A stretch of 64,000 bases of DNA from Oreocharis arfaki (taxonomy: Eukaryota; Chordata; Aves; Passeriformes; Paramythiidae): NCBI GenBank assembly GCA_013398015.1, contig VZRR01002787.1:1-64000 (forward strand), given 5' to 3'. Of this stretch, positions 1 through 13,020 are shown in pieces (position 1 is the stretch's first letter; every line of letters starts with the position of its first letter). The notes under the pieces are model-generated. The model was not told the origin of the DNA. It did no database searches and saw only the letters and a program-made list of their open reading frames with translations. The position numbers were made by a program, and so were the translations under genes.

Positions 1-800
1 CAGGGCCGGCAACGTGACCCGACCTGCTGCCACATCACTGCCGCCGGGCTGCACCGGGCGGCTCTGCCTCGCCGCCCCCCGCTAGCAGGCGGCGGCACCG
101 GGTGGCACCGGGCACCCCCGGCTCGGACCACCGCGGGCCGTGCCCCTGCAGCCCCGGGCAGCCCCGCGCCCCTCGCCCCTCGCCGGGCAGCCCGCCAGGA
201 CCCTGCTGCCAGCGGAAGGACGGGGTGCCCGAGGGAAGGGGATGCTCTTCTTTCCCGTGCCCCTTGCAGAGGCGCTGTCTGTGCGTGCGTGTGTGTCCCC
301 GCGTGTGCGTGTCCCGGCGTGTGTGTCCCCGCGTGTCCCCGCGTGTGCGCCGTGCCTGCACGCCGGCGCGGCATGTGTGGCCCTGCAACGTGCGGGGTGT
401 GCGGCGTGTGCGGGGAGCGCAGCGGCCCCGGCCCCACGTGCGGGGCGGGGGGAGCGGACACCCCCCACACCACCACCCCCTCTCAGAGCCGGGCTGGCGG
501 GTTTCTCTCCGGTATTCCCGGCGGGAACCGCAGGCGGGAAGTGTCAGCTGAGGCGATCCATAGCGATGTGTTTATCCCCGCCGCCAGCGCTGACCGCTTG
601 CTTTTCATTTGGTTCAGTTTTGCTCCCTCCCTTCCGCGGGCTCCGGCTCCTGGAGGTGCGTGAGTTCCAAACCCGGGCTCCCACAGAATCCGGCGGCTGT
701 GGGAGGCGGGAGAACTACCCCAATAAACATCGAACACGCCCCCGCCTGCCAAAACAGAGACGGGAACCTCACATCATTCCTGTCTAACGATCGTGCTTTA
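1..800. promoter_or_regulatory. CpG island, possible promoter of an outside gene
   Basis: This stretch is very GC- and CpG-rich, with GC boxes near 443-452 and a CACGTG E-box at 435-440. A second CACGTG lies just outside at 1055-1060. No coding exon was recognised on either strand; the long open frames here are what GC-rich DNA gives by chance. In amniotes the gene upstream of SSPN is BHLHE41, so this could be near its 5' end, but nothing in the sequence proves it. Confidence 0.5.
279..350. repeat. Degenerate GTGT/CCCCGCGT simple repeat
   Basis: Imperfect repeats of a unit like GTGTGTCCCCGC, with alternating purine-pyrimidine runs. It is embedded in the CpG island and could adopt left-handed DNA. 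Confidence 0.7.
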
Positions 801-1170
801 CAGGTAATCTGGCCAGGAGGATAACTCGTGATTTTTGTGTGCGGGGGGGTCTGCCGAACCGCACTGCCCGTATGTAAAGTGCGAATGAGGTTTTAGGAGC
901 AGCGAAGGCTCTGATGAGGTGTTTGAGGCTCCTGCTTGGCAAGCAGCAAGCGGCACTGCGGGCTTGTACAGCTCTCTCCTTGTTAACTTGATGGCATTTC
1001 CACACTGTCCGTGAAGCTAAACCGAGGACAAAAATAAATAACATACATGTGTGCCACGTGCCTATAGGTTATAGGGGTGGGGGGGGGGTCAGAAGGAGAG
1101 GCTTGTGGACTGCTGCAGAGGTGGGTGGGAGAACCTGCTGCTGGTGAGGAAAGCGAACTGTTACATATGT
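801..1170. other. Intergenic, no gene seen
   Basis: CpG density falls off across this stretch. It contains a CACGTG motif (1055-1060) and a G-run at about 1078-1088. No exon or repeat family was recognised. Confidence 0.6.
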
Positions 1171-1401
1171 TCATGGAGTCATGGACTGTTCTGAGTTGGA
1201 AGGGACCCACAAGGATCCCGGAGTCCAACTCCAGACTCTGCACAGGACAATCCTACCAAGTGCCTGAGAGTGTCCAAATGCTTCTTGAGCTCTCTGAGGC
1301 TTGGGGCCGTAGTCACTTCCCTGGGGAGCCTGTTCCACTCCTCAAGCATCCTCTGGGGGAAGGAACTTTCCCTGATATCCAAGCTAAATCTCCCCCAGCA
1401 C
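1171..1401 (-). mobile_element. CR1 retroposon fragment, 3' end
   Basis: Read on the + strand it gives the reverse complement of a CR1 3' end: a GGAGTCATGGACT-like tail, then TTGGAAGGGACC and the CCTGGGGAGCCTGTTCC segment. It is 5'-truncated, as usual for CR1, with no intact ORF. Confidence 0.85.
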
Positions 1402-4400
1402 ATTACCTCAGGTAAGCCTGGACTACAGAGCAGCTCTGTCAGGAAGGGAGACCACAGACTGCAAGGGAAACTTGCTCATCAAGGACATACCGGTTGCCCC
1501 AAGTCAGTGATCCATGCTGGACATCTAAGGTAGAGCTGCAGGCTCTCTTGTTAATCAGTGGAGAGAAACAAGCAGCTTCGGCATGAAATTCCTCTCCTCC
1601 TCACTGGACTGGTCCTTGAAAAAGCATCAAGAAAACAGCCCAAGTAAAAGAAGGAGCTTAACCCTAAAATAAAGCACATGGAGACCTTTTGGGGGAGTGC
1701 TGACTCAAAGGGAACTCGAACTCTGAAAGAAAAGACAGCTCCCTGCAGGTGATTCCTCCCATGGGCAGGAAAGCAGGGCTTTGCATGGTTTCTGTAACTA
1801 ACAGACAGGGTGGGGAGCAGGGAGGGTGAGCATTTCTGGAGCAACCTCCTTGTGGAACACCTGGAGCATTTCTGGAGCATTTGTTTGCCAGCTTCATCCT
1901 CTCTGGAACAACCTGCAGATCTTCAAATTATGGAAAGAATGTCCGGGGTGAGACTCAGCTTCTAGGAGAAGTCCTAATTCTGGGATTCCTCTGGAACCAA
2001 GTGGGAACGGAAATTGAAAATTACCGAAGACGCAAAACATGAGCCGAGACAGCTGGAGGCTTTGCAATAGGAGTTCAAGCAACATCTGGAAACTTCTAAG
2101 AGTTTTGTAAGAGGTCACCTGCAGACAAGGATAAAAGACTTCAGTGTCCAGAGAGAGTGAGAAATTCTTCTGGAAGATTCCCAGTTTAAAGAGGCAGGAC
2201 GGATCAAAGAGGTGATCAGCAGCGTGAGTATCATGCAAAATAATGTTTTCCAGAAAATAAGAGGCACAACAAAAGCTTTGGCCAATTTATAAGCCAAGAT
2301 GAACCACAGCAAAGAGTTAAGAAATTGAGAAAATCGGTCAGAAAAGGAAATAAAAGGCTTGCAGGTCACTGCAGGAAAAAACAGCCTCCTGCTGCAGACA
2401 AGAGCTGGCCAGCACACCGCCTACCACCAACATCCACCAGCATTTCCAGTCTCCAGGAGGAAGGAATCAGACTATTTGTCCCAGCTGAATCAGTGCAAAA
2501 GCCACAGTGTTTGAGGAAAACACATCTGGGAGATTTGTTCTGCTCCGTCCATGACCACAGCATGAGGGAATGGCTCTGAAATGGGAGGCCTAGGAGCCAA
2601 TTTGATGGGGTCAGCTCTTATGTCAGGGAGCACTTGCCTTCAGGAGAAGAGATTAAATTATCTAGTCTGGCTGTAAGACTAGAATCAACCATCAAATCAG
2701 AGAGAGCTGGTCAGCTGTGTGCCACAAAGTGGGGGACAAAAAGAATTCAGCTGAAGGATCTGGATTATTTTGGTTGAATAACAAGGTATTCAACCAGGGG
2801 AAATTGGACACTGACCTATTAATAGATTTTTCAGTAAGGGGATGACCAGATTGAGACTGGGAAAAAGGGAAATGCAAGCACATAAAAACCTGAGCTGGGT
2901 CAGACAAAATGTCCTGGAGTCCAGGAGGAGATGCTTCGGGAGGAGCAGACAAACAGAGTACGCATGTAATGCAAGCTCCCTCGGCCAGTCTCCCAGGTCC
3001 TGGTGGCCTGCAGGGCAGAGACTTCCTGAGCCAGGAACGGTATCTCTGTGTTTAGTGGGAAGCCAGAGATGCCCTGAGAGGCTGAGGAAGTCCTTGAATC
3101 ATGGGCTGCAGCAGAGCATTGGGCCAGGAAGCAGGCAGTGGTGGGAAGGTGGTCAGTCCTGTCAGTGCAGCTCGATGGCTCACACTGGGACAAGAAAAGA
3201 GAACTTCCACCTCGGAGAGTACCACACACACCCAACGTATGTAAAGCGAGAGAGACAGGGGCCATGCAAAAACACAGCTGAGCTCAGAAGCAGAAATAAA
3301 ATAACCTGAGTGTGGGAAGGTGGTGGGCCAAGACCAGACACAACGTGCAGCGAGCCCTTCGCAGGGTTGCAAAATGGGGAAATGGCGGGGGGATCCAGCT
3401 GGGGGACAGGGTCAGGACCACGTTTTTGTGAAGGACTGGTGCAAAAACCTTACCAGGGAGACATTGGCCACAGCCTGGTAGACTTTGGCCCATCTTAGGC
3501 CATGTGAAATGGGTGATACCAGAGATGGGCCAGTCTCCTGAACCAGCCCGTAAGCTAACGGCGGCCGAGCTAATCAGCTTGTAGTGGATAGTGGTGACAG
3601 GAGAGTGTAGACACTTCCAAACCTGGGAAAGTCAGAAACAAGGCACTGGAGCAATAAGTGAGGCATGGCGATGTCCTGATAAACACCAGGAACTGTGTCT
3701 TACCCCATCAGTTTGGAAATTCCCTTTAAAGGTGTGTTTCGAGTGAAGCAAATTGTTTGCAGGTAGCTGAGAACCTGTCCTGCCTCTGGGGACAGTAAAA
3801 ATCAAAGGTGACTCCACTCTGAGCTCACTGCCAGCCCTGACTGATGGGAGAGTCTGAAGCCTGCCTGGAATCCTGGGACCTTCAGAGACTCTTCCCCAAC
3901 AGGTCAGTCAGATCTTGTGCATGTGAAACAGAAAGGATCTCCATCTGTCTGCTGGACGCCTTCCAGGAACATCAACCAGGAACAAGTAAAACAACCTTCC
4001 CCATAAGTTCCCCCTCTGAAGTCCCTGGAAAGTAGCTCTGTCTGAGCATGAAGGCCCTTGGATGATGGGTTCAGTTTGGTCAGTCACAATAGATCTGAAA
4101 GCTGTATATCAACAGGCAGATAAGACAAAGAGAAGAAAGATGGGAAAATTGTTTTCTCAGCAAAGCCTGACCTGACAATTTAGTGATGGCTGGGGGCTTA
4201 TGCAAAGCCCCAGCTGCACTGAAAAGGCTGGTGGGGAAGGCAGGGCACATCATGCCAACAGGAGGCCTTGGATGGTCTCAACCTTCCAAGAGGTCTGTAG
4301 TGTTTAGGCTATTTATGGGTGCATGCAGAGACCTTTGAACAAGTGGTAGGTGCATTTACACATGGCCCGTGATAAGTTCAAGGCTGACAGTCTGTAACTG

Positions 4401-7400
4401 GTCCCAAAGGAAAGGGAGTTGTTCCAAGAGCAGGTAACTTCAGCCTGCAGCACAAGCTGGTGATGGGGAATTTCCACTAAAAAAAGCAAAAGCGAGACTG
4501 CCCAGAGCTGGCCCGCTCCCCGCAGCTGCAGGTCCACAGGACTCTGCTCCTGTTACAGAAGGTTTGTTTGTAGATGTGCTAACATTGCAAAACCTCACTC
4601 AGGCACAGTGACAGAGGGAGAGCATTTCAGTGGCCAGCGGAATGAGATTTAGCAGCTTCCACCTGTGCAATTCTTGCCAGTGGTTAAATTTACTGATGAG
4701 CTCTGCTGGTATTTGCACAGGAGGAACTGTAATAGGGGTAGGCCATGAATCCCTGCACTAGCTCATTCTGTGGGACTAGGATTCCCCAATGCAATTTGCC
4801 CAAGTCTTTAGAAAAATGGCAATTTTGCAACTGCACGGTTAACTACACCTCTGGGCGTAGAGTGGAGTAGCAGGGATGCCTAATCCAGGCAGAACCTTTG
4901 GGATGCAGTGCAACAGTGTCATGAAGAGTTGATTCTTCAGGAGGTTGAATGCAGAGAGGGAGATGCTTGTTTCCTCTCAAACCGCTTGTAGATGTGCGAA
5001 TACTTCCAGTTCACTCAGGAGGAACCAAGGAAGGGAAGTGCCAGAGAAGGAATGTGGGCTCCTGAAGGTTCATCACAGGAAGAATCCCAGAAGGATACAA
5101 CTAGAAAATGAGCTGGGAAACTCCACTGTCGTAGAGCACAATGCACATACATTTGGAGCACAATGGAGTGTGGGCTACCAAGACAAAAGCGTTCTGGTCA
5201 TGGCAGTAAAGTCTGGAGTGAAAGGTCGAATGTGGCATAAAAGTTCTAGTGCGTGGAAACAAGCTGTGGAGCACTTTGTTAGGTGATGTCTGGAGCAGGA
5301 AGTTCCAGGTTACTATTTTAAAGCTGGCAAACGTTTTAAATAGCACTGTGTTTCTGTACATTTCCAACAAGCCTTAGCTAAGCGAAGGGAAAAAGTCCTA
5401 CACTGGTTAAGAATCAGGAAGGATGTAGAAAATGCGTGCAGGAGATGAATGCCCCTATTGCAAATAACAGTCCCACGGAAACACAGAGACAGCCCATGAA
5501 AGAGTATCTGACAGACTCATTCCATTAAGAGGCTGCATTGCCTGGTGTCCTTGGGTTTCTGTCTGAAGCAGCTTCTGGGACATGCAGACTATTTCACAAA
5601 ATGCCCTGGAGCTTGTCTGTTAGGACACCAGTGCCAGATGTCCAAGTGAAAGACGTCCTCTCCCTCCAAGTCCTAGGAGGTATGGGAGGATTGCACAAAG
5701 CTCAAGGGAGAAATGCTGAATCCAGAACGTTTCAGCAGATCTGTGAGGTGGCTGAGATCCCTAAAACAGCTCCATGTGACCACAGCCTGAAGGCTTGGTG
5801 GGATGGTTGGTTTTTTTTTGGCAGACTCTTCCAGTCAAGTGGCTTGCTCCTCAGAACTGCCTCAAGTAGAAACACCCAGCATATCCCAGTCCTTTGGGAG
5901 GCCCCAGGAGAAACAAAGCACTTCCTCACCATTTTGATGAAAACCTAAGGATTTCTGCATGCCTTTTTATGGACTTCTGGGAGAAGAAGAAAGAGTTTTG
6001 GGTCACGCATAGAAGCACATGTTCTTTTTTTTTTTTTTTTAATAAATTAAGTGGAAATCTGGGATATTTTACAGTCTTAGTAAAAACAGTGTGAGAGTCT
6101 TTAAAAGGACAAACCTAGAGCAACACTGTTGGACTTGCTGTGTAAGGCCATATGGTACTGACTTGGGTATTTATGGTGGTTACACACTACAGTGGGGTCC
6201 CAGGCTGTCACAAAGCCCATCAGAAAATGCAGTAGGAAAAAAACACACCGGGCAAACAAAACTTCAGGGTTTCCCTCTTCTTCTGTTCTTCCTTCACTGC
6301 AAATGTAGCTGTGCAAAGCTGAGGCTGGAGAAGCTGAAGCACAGATCCCCTTCCTCTCTTCTAGTTCCAAAGGGACAGAGATTTGCAGGAGCACTGAATG
6401 CACCTTGAGAGCACTCTGGGAGTGGCTGCCTGGAAGGGAATCAAGGAGCAGAAAACTACGAGAAAAGAGAGTGCAAATGTTTTGGATTAGCGATAGGAAA
6501 ATACCTTCCTGAAGCACACTGTGTAATTACAGTAAGTAAGAATGTGTCATTCATCACTTCTTAAATTATTTTCCCTCATTCTCGGCACAGTGAGTTTATT
6601 AGAGCCTTGTCATGTTGAGCTCCTTCAGAATAAAGGAGGAGGCTGAGAGGACAGGTGTGGGAGGGAGGCCAAGTCCTTCTAAATCCAAGTGTGCAAGACA
6701 GGCAGGACAGTCTCCCTCCTCTATCAAACAGAAACCATCCCATTCCAGACACTTGGCTGCAGACAGGTGAGTGCTGAGGAGATGTGAGAGAAGTCAGAGA
6801 GCCCAGTGTGTGGTTTTGGGTACAGGTGCTACTTCGAGCAGGCTGGCTCTGAGCAAAGAGCCCAACTCCTGCTGTATGAGTCCTCCTGGGTTCTGGTTGG
6901 CAAAGGCTGAGCTTTTTAGCTAGAAGGACAGGAGGAGAGATCAGGGGATCTGTTGGTGCCTGTCTGCTTCAGCCATCACCCCAGATCTACTTGGAATGTG
7001 CAAGCAAGGAGAAGTCCTCTGCATTGTATAAACAGCCCTGGACTGGAAAGCCAAAGTTTTCCACAGGCATAGGCACCAACTGCAGTCCAGCCCCAGACCA
7101 CAAGCAGGACAGCACGGAGCTCAGCACAGACACTCAGGAGAAGGGACAGGCATGTGTGATGATCACTAAAACCCACTGTCCCAGAGGGAAGGATAAGTCA
7201 GCCCTTAGACCCAAGACCACAGCTCGTCAGGATGTATCCAGGATACCTCTGGACCTTGTACCAGCTGGGAAATACCCCCTCACTCATCGTGCCTGAATTC
7301 CCCGCTCTCTCCAGCGTGCTCTTTGCTCCCAGACCAGATGGCAGCATGGTGCCCTGTGCTGGCAGTGCTCCCTGGGGTGTGCAGTACCACAGGGAGCTAC

Positions 7401-8964
7401 CCCATGGTGTGTGGGGCTCTGAAGCTCTTCCAAATCCTGCTTGCAGGGTCATTTGCCGCAGTTTTTACCTTCCCGGGGTTTTACCAGGCTGCTGCAGCCG
7501 GGGTGGGAGCACCGCCTGCGTGCGAGCAGCGGTGGTGGCAGGCTTGGCAAGCCTCCCTTCTTCACAGGGAGACTCTCCTCCCCTCGATGAGCAGGTTTCC
7601 AGACAGCTGCCTTTTATGAGGACGGATTTCAGGAAGGCTCTAAACCCCAGCCTCGTTTAACTCGTCTCCCAGTGCTGTGCTCTGTGTCCTGCTGGGGAGG
7701 CATTGCATGACCCCTTCCAGCTGCCGGCAGCCAGGCTTTCAACGTGGCAAGGGGCCGGGCTGTGTCTGGGCAAATGTTTTCTTTGTGCGGTCAGAAAGCA
7801 GGGCTGGGCAGAGGCGCCGTGCCCGAGGCACATCCTGACAATGAGCCCCTGCCCACCCAGGCCACGCTGGGTCCCGATCTCCCACGTTGATGGCAGGGAC
7901 AGCGAGGGTGGCAGTGACCCTGGGTCTTCCCCAGGAGCAGTGCTTTTATCTCAGGAGCAGCAGGGACGTCCACCCTGGTGGGGAGGGACGCAGGGTGCCG
8001 GAGAAAGAGCCCCGGGTGCATCACAGGGTGGGGACAGTGCCACCCACACAGCCCACCTGTGGGGTGTGCTGGCACCCGCTGCCTCCACGGCTTGGCTTTA
8101 GTGTCAGCCCCCAGGCAGAAGGTGGTGTGCAGCCTGTGAGCCCTTGCAGGATCACCAGGGACCTCTGTCCACAGCCAGGCATTGCTGAGGTTGCTCTTCC
8201 ATCATCTCCCCACACACATAAGCACGCACCCCACAGCCATGAGGGTCCAAATCATCTTTTCATAAAATGCTTTGCATCCTGGACCCCCAGCACAAACCTG
8301 CCGTGCCTGCTGGTGGCCTTGGCAAAGCGAAAGGCATTAAATCACCAAACCCAAGGCTTCAGCATGTGCCCGTTAAAGCTCATGAATTTGTGTCGAAGTT
8401 GGAAAAGGTCTGTGGCATGAAAAGGTCAGTGTTCTGTTTTATTGCCCTTTGCTTCCTTTGCTGTCCTAACAAGGTGTGAGGAGGAAGCCATAGGCTGGAG
8501 GGGTGCAGGACTCATGGAAGTGAGCAGGTGAGGCGTGACATCCAAGCCAGGCAGTGGGTGATGTCACCCCACCCTCCCTCAGAGCAGGGCGGGCAGCAGG
8601 TCCCCACGAATCTGCTCTGCTGCGAGGAGGAGAAGCCACGCAACCATTTCAGTCCTTTCTTTGAACTTCACTCTGTGACTTTTCTAAAACGGCCATGGCC
8701 GAAGTTCAGCCCACGGATCTCAGCACGTGGTCCAGGCCTTTGAAAGGAGGTCTCACTTGTGGGATTTCCTGTACGGTACAAACCACTCTTTAAAACCCCC
8801 AGTGTGTGCAGTCTTTAGCAAGGCAATAAGACCTTGACCAGCTCAGTTTTTTCCTGAAGATCAGAGGCACTGTGAGGTACAAATACCTGCACCTGCCCTG
8901 GGAGCTGAGCTGAGATGTGGGAGCTCAGCTGGGCAGAGTCAGGCGAGCTGGACCACTACCACAT
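1402..8964. other. Intergenic, no gene seen
   Basis: Mixed-composition sequence with only short, scattered open frames on both strands and no recognised domain. An 18-nt T-run lies at about 6024-6041. The part from 7.2 to 8.6 kb is more GC-rich. No repeat family was recognised with confidence. Confidence 0.55.
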
Positions 8965-9053
8965 CCCTATTCATACCCACCCATGGCAAGGAGATTGGAA
9001 CTAGATAATTTTTAAGGCCCCTTCCAACCCAGGCTGTTCTGTAATTCTGTGAT
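8965..9053 (+). mobile_element. CR1 retroposon 3' tail fragment
   Basis: It contains CCATGGCAAGGAGATTGGAA, then a CTAGATAATTTTTAAGG-like segment and CCCTTCCAACCCAGGCTGTT, ending in ATTCTGTGAT, which is the classic CR1 3' terminus. Only about 90 bp remain. Confidence 0.85.
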
Positions 9054-12000
9054 CCTTCAGCCTCTCAAACCTGAGGAAGAGTTTTTTATTACCTTCCCAT
9101 TTTGTAGATTAGCATTATCATTCCTGTTATATTTTTCATTTAAAACACCTTTTTTTGGTGTAGCCAAAACCATTTAGAGAAGTTTCTCGAGGCTCTGCAG
9201 AAGGGGGTCAGCAGCTGGGTGCTGCCAAGTGCCTGCAGCAGGACAGCGTGTCTCCTTTATGTCTCCATCTTCTGTGAGGCCAGTCCATCCACTCCCAGGA
9301 GCACTACCCTCAACAGCTGGGGTTTTTTAGCCTCCTTTCTGAGGCTGTCCACTGCAAGAGTCCCCTCAAAGCACTTGGATGCAGCCAGTGTGGCAAAGTC
9401 TACCCTGGCAGTTTGAAATCCCCACTGGCACCAGCAATGGATGCCAGAATCAGGCAAATTTCAGATCTGTATCTTCATGCCTGGAGAATTCAGGCCAGAT
9501 GAGACAAGAAGAAGAGATTTTCTCCGTAGAGGGAGGAAAAAGACCCCAAGATGCCATATTGATATCAATCACCCTGCTTTTGCCACTGTCTGGCAGCTGG
9601 AACCCTGGCAGTAGGAGAGCTGGAGGCGGTTTCCAGCCTGGCCTGTGTGCAACATGGTGCCTTGGGGACCTATAATCAAAGTTTTGATTATTAGCGTAAC
9701 ATTGGTCATAAAGAGGAAATAGAATGAAATAAAATGGAAGTGCAGCTATCAGCTTCCCTTGAGTTTAGCTTGATCTATTTTAATTTAAATGGAAAACGCC
9801 ATATAACTTATCTATAACACTCTAAAGCCCTAGTCAGGAGCATATTGCCAGTGCTAGATAGTGGCATGTTTTAGCAGCAACATGATGGACATAAAGCTCT
9901 TTAATACACACAGAAAACCAGACCTCAAATGCTCTGCAAGGAAAATCATTTGTGCCTTGTCAAGAAAGTAGGGAGCTTGGGGCAGGAAAAACTGCGCAGT
10001 GGCTGGCGCGGAGTCTCATCGTGTACCTTGGCACCTTTTTATCTGTTTCTGAAAGTTCTGAACAGCAAGAATAGAAAACGTCCATCACAAAGGTGCTGTG
10101 AGGCAATTTTGTGCACGTGAAGTGTTTCGAAAGCCCTGGGAGCCTTGCCCCGCTGTCATACGGTGACCTCAGGCAGGGGTCATCGCAATGAGCTCCCAGT
10201 GTCCCTTCAGGAAAAACGGCTGGAGGGGCTTCACTCCAGTACAATTTGTGCTGCGGGTCCTGAGGGCAAAAGCTCTTGGCCTGCTGGGCTCCTCCAAGAT
10301 TGTTTTTATGTTCATGAGAGATTGCAAGTGGAACAAAATTCCTCTTCCCCTGAAAAAAGGCCTTGGAGAGGGGTGCAGGGTTTGTCTTCTGGAAATGCCC
10401 CCTCACGTGGAGCCAGCGCCCAGCTGGCAGGGAGCGTCCCCGCGTCCTTGTGCCATGGCCCTGGGAAGGCAAACCTCTTCCAGCTCCCAACGGCACACTC
10501 GAGGTCCCACTCGATGTGGAAAGCACCAGGATGGTGTGGAGAGGGCTGCTCCAGTGGCCTGGCACCGATATCAAAGGCAGGTACGTGGCCTTATTTCCCA
10601 CTCGAGGCAGCTGCAGGACGGCGCCGCTTCCCTCTGCAGGGGGAAGCTCGCGCACGGGGCCGGAAGCCATCATGGAACAGCCAGCTCAGGAAGGGGCCAG
10701 GGCCAAGATTTTGTTTTTAACCTGTTTCTTGTTTATTTAAGCCTTTGAGGAAGACGAATAAAAGCAGCCAGTGAGCGAGGCGGGCTGTGTTGCAATCGGA
10801 GCTGCGTGTGCTGGCTGGGTCGCGGCGAAGGCGGCCTGTGTGACAGCGGCCACCGCCTCTCCGGCCACTCCTCAGCCGCACAGAGCCACCAGCGGCTTGC
10901 ACGGCAGCCAGGCTGCTCAGAGAAGGTGTCCTGGGCACATCCACCTCGAGGCAGCAGCAGCTGGTGCTTTGGCTGGCTGCAGGAGAGCTGTGCTGCCTGC
11001 CAGCAGCGCCGCGGGATCAGGGCGCTGGAGCTGCCGCTGCTGAAGGAGGAATTAGAGGCACAGATGTTCTGGTTATTTTGTGCAGAACAAGTAGAAGTAA
11101 CTCGTTCCCTTTTGCAGAGAGGCATCAGTCCCAGATGCCTGGTCCCTGCTAGTGCTGCCTGTGCCACAGGGCTCGCTGCCTCCTGCCCCAAGAACGGGGA
11201 TGGGCCAGTCCTACAGAGCTTCTGTCCCTCTGTGCAGCACTAAGAGATGTAGCACTGCCACATATTTGATGCTGCAAAGGGACAGCAGCAGATTTGCCAC
11301 GATCAGCCAATTTTTGTTGCAGTTCACATCTCCCTTGCCTCGTTCATGCTCCCCAGTTCAGGCTCCAGGTTTTGCAAAGGGCAAATTCATGTTCCATCAG
11401 AGCAATTCTTACCAGTGAGAGCAGTGGTCCAGATACGGGCTGGGGGGAAGCGTCTTCCTCCTCTCTCCCATCTGGACTCGCTGCTACTTCCTCTGTCTGC
11501 GATCTCACAGTGCACTGTTTTGGGAGAAGACTGCTTTGGGAACCCCCAGCTCTTCCCACCAGGTGTTACAGGAGGTCTCAGTAACACGGAGCTGGAAGCT
11601 GGAGCCAGGACTGGGATCACTGGGATGAACTTGAACCAGAATTTTATTGTAGAGCTGGGAGAAAAAGCCAGTTTCCTATTGCAGGAAATGTAGACTCGGG
11701 TAGAGGTATCTTGTTGTTTTTAACAGGCAGAGGATTAGTGCCTGTTTGAAGTCATCCTGATTTTTAAAAGGGTAAATAAGATGTAAAAATTGGATTAAGT
11801 GAGAATGTCACCATGGGGAGGGTCTGACTGGGGCTTGGGGTCAAAGTACAATGTGTGGAATAAAGTGAGAACATCGTGGGTTTGGGTCCTCTAACTTTCA
11901 TCAGTAGGAGCTACCTTCACCTCTTAATGTCTTTTTAAAAGGACCCATAAGGGGCCCTTGGTTTAACCCATTTCAGAGAGCTCTAAGCCAATGTTAGGAT

Positions 12001-12789
12001 GCTTTTCTGAAATGCTCCATTCCCCTAAGAGAGTAGATGGACATGTCATAATCTATTTGTAATTCTCCTTCCAAGTTTGTTTAAAAAGTACATGAAGCCA
12101 TTACAGAAATTCAGCTGACCAAAAAAAAACCCAGCTCTGGCCAGTCATTTCAGGCTAAGCTAATGCAATTATCATTCTTATCCATATTGTCATGCAGTTA
12201 GTCCTGCTGAGCCTAGCACTCAACTGTCCTGATTTTTCATCATAAATTCTCTTTGTTCCTCTTCAAGTATTACTCCTGATTAAGGTCTGTGATTTGAGAA
12301 ACTTAACGTCAGATTTTAAAGTGACAGCTGATTTTTCTTTGAGCAAGTTTGTTTTGTATGGATAAGCTTTTACACAGCATTGACATATTTTTGACTCCTC
12401 TTTACCTTTCGGTTTCCTTTGTAGATACTCTTCTTAATGTCTCTGAAAAGATTGTTGAGCTTGTGCTCTCAGAGAGGGTAACAAACCCTCTTGCAGGTGT
12501 TGTCGTGCAGCGGGGGGCAGACATGAAATGGAAGCAGGCACCAGGAATGCAAATTCCCGCTGCAATTTGGGTCACATGTCCAAAGGGAATTATAATTCCT
12601 CACATGCTTTCTCACGCAGCAGGACCAGAGGGACTGCTGCCTTGGACTGGGCTCTCAGCTCATCTACTCCCCTCTCTTCTCTCTGAAGGTGCCCAGTTGC
12701 CAAGTCCTGTAAACCCAGAACGAGAAACACCAGAATGGCCAATCCTAACTTGCTTATAGGAAAATATTTTCCTAACCCTAAGCATATAT
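9054..12789. other. Intergenic; includes a CpG-rich patch at 10770-11045
   Basis: No gene was recognised. A CpG-enriched patch at about 10770-11045 gives several overlapping open frames by chance and could be regulatory. The rest, including the AT-rich 11.7-12.5 kb part, shows no recognised feature. Confidence 0.5.
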
Positions 12790-13020
12790 CACTTGGCATG
12801 TCCCCTGAAGAGCTCTGGTTTATATCCCTTCTGCTTGATTATCTCCAGTGAGGTAGCCCTGGAGATATCCACAACCTTTATAAATGCCCATGCATTTTTC
12901 TCAGACCTCCTGAGCTCTGTGTCTCGGCAATCTCTGGTGGCAGTGAATCCCAATCTGGCAATGCACTGCTGAGCACATCCTCATCCCTCCTGCCTTTAAC
13001 TGCTCATTTTTAAAATCAAA
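12790..13020 (-). mobile_element. Possible ancient CR1/L3-type LINE fragment
   Basis: The stretch with CTCGGCAATCTCTGGTGGCA and GTGAATCCCAATCTGGCAAT resembles the antisense of the L3-like LINE 3' region (the part with GGCAGTGAATTCCA). It is highly diverged, with no ORF. The assignment rests on recalled consensus only. Confidence 0.35.

Noticed and set aside
82..787. Several overlapping open frames on both strands in the first 800 bp
   Set aside because: Arg/Pro/Ala-rich low-complexity translations typical of a CpG island; no conserved motif.
9960..10748. Open frames of 186-237 codons on both strands
   Set aside because: Overlapping frames on both strands, no domain and no splice context; likely chance.
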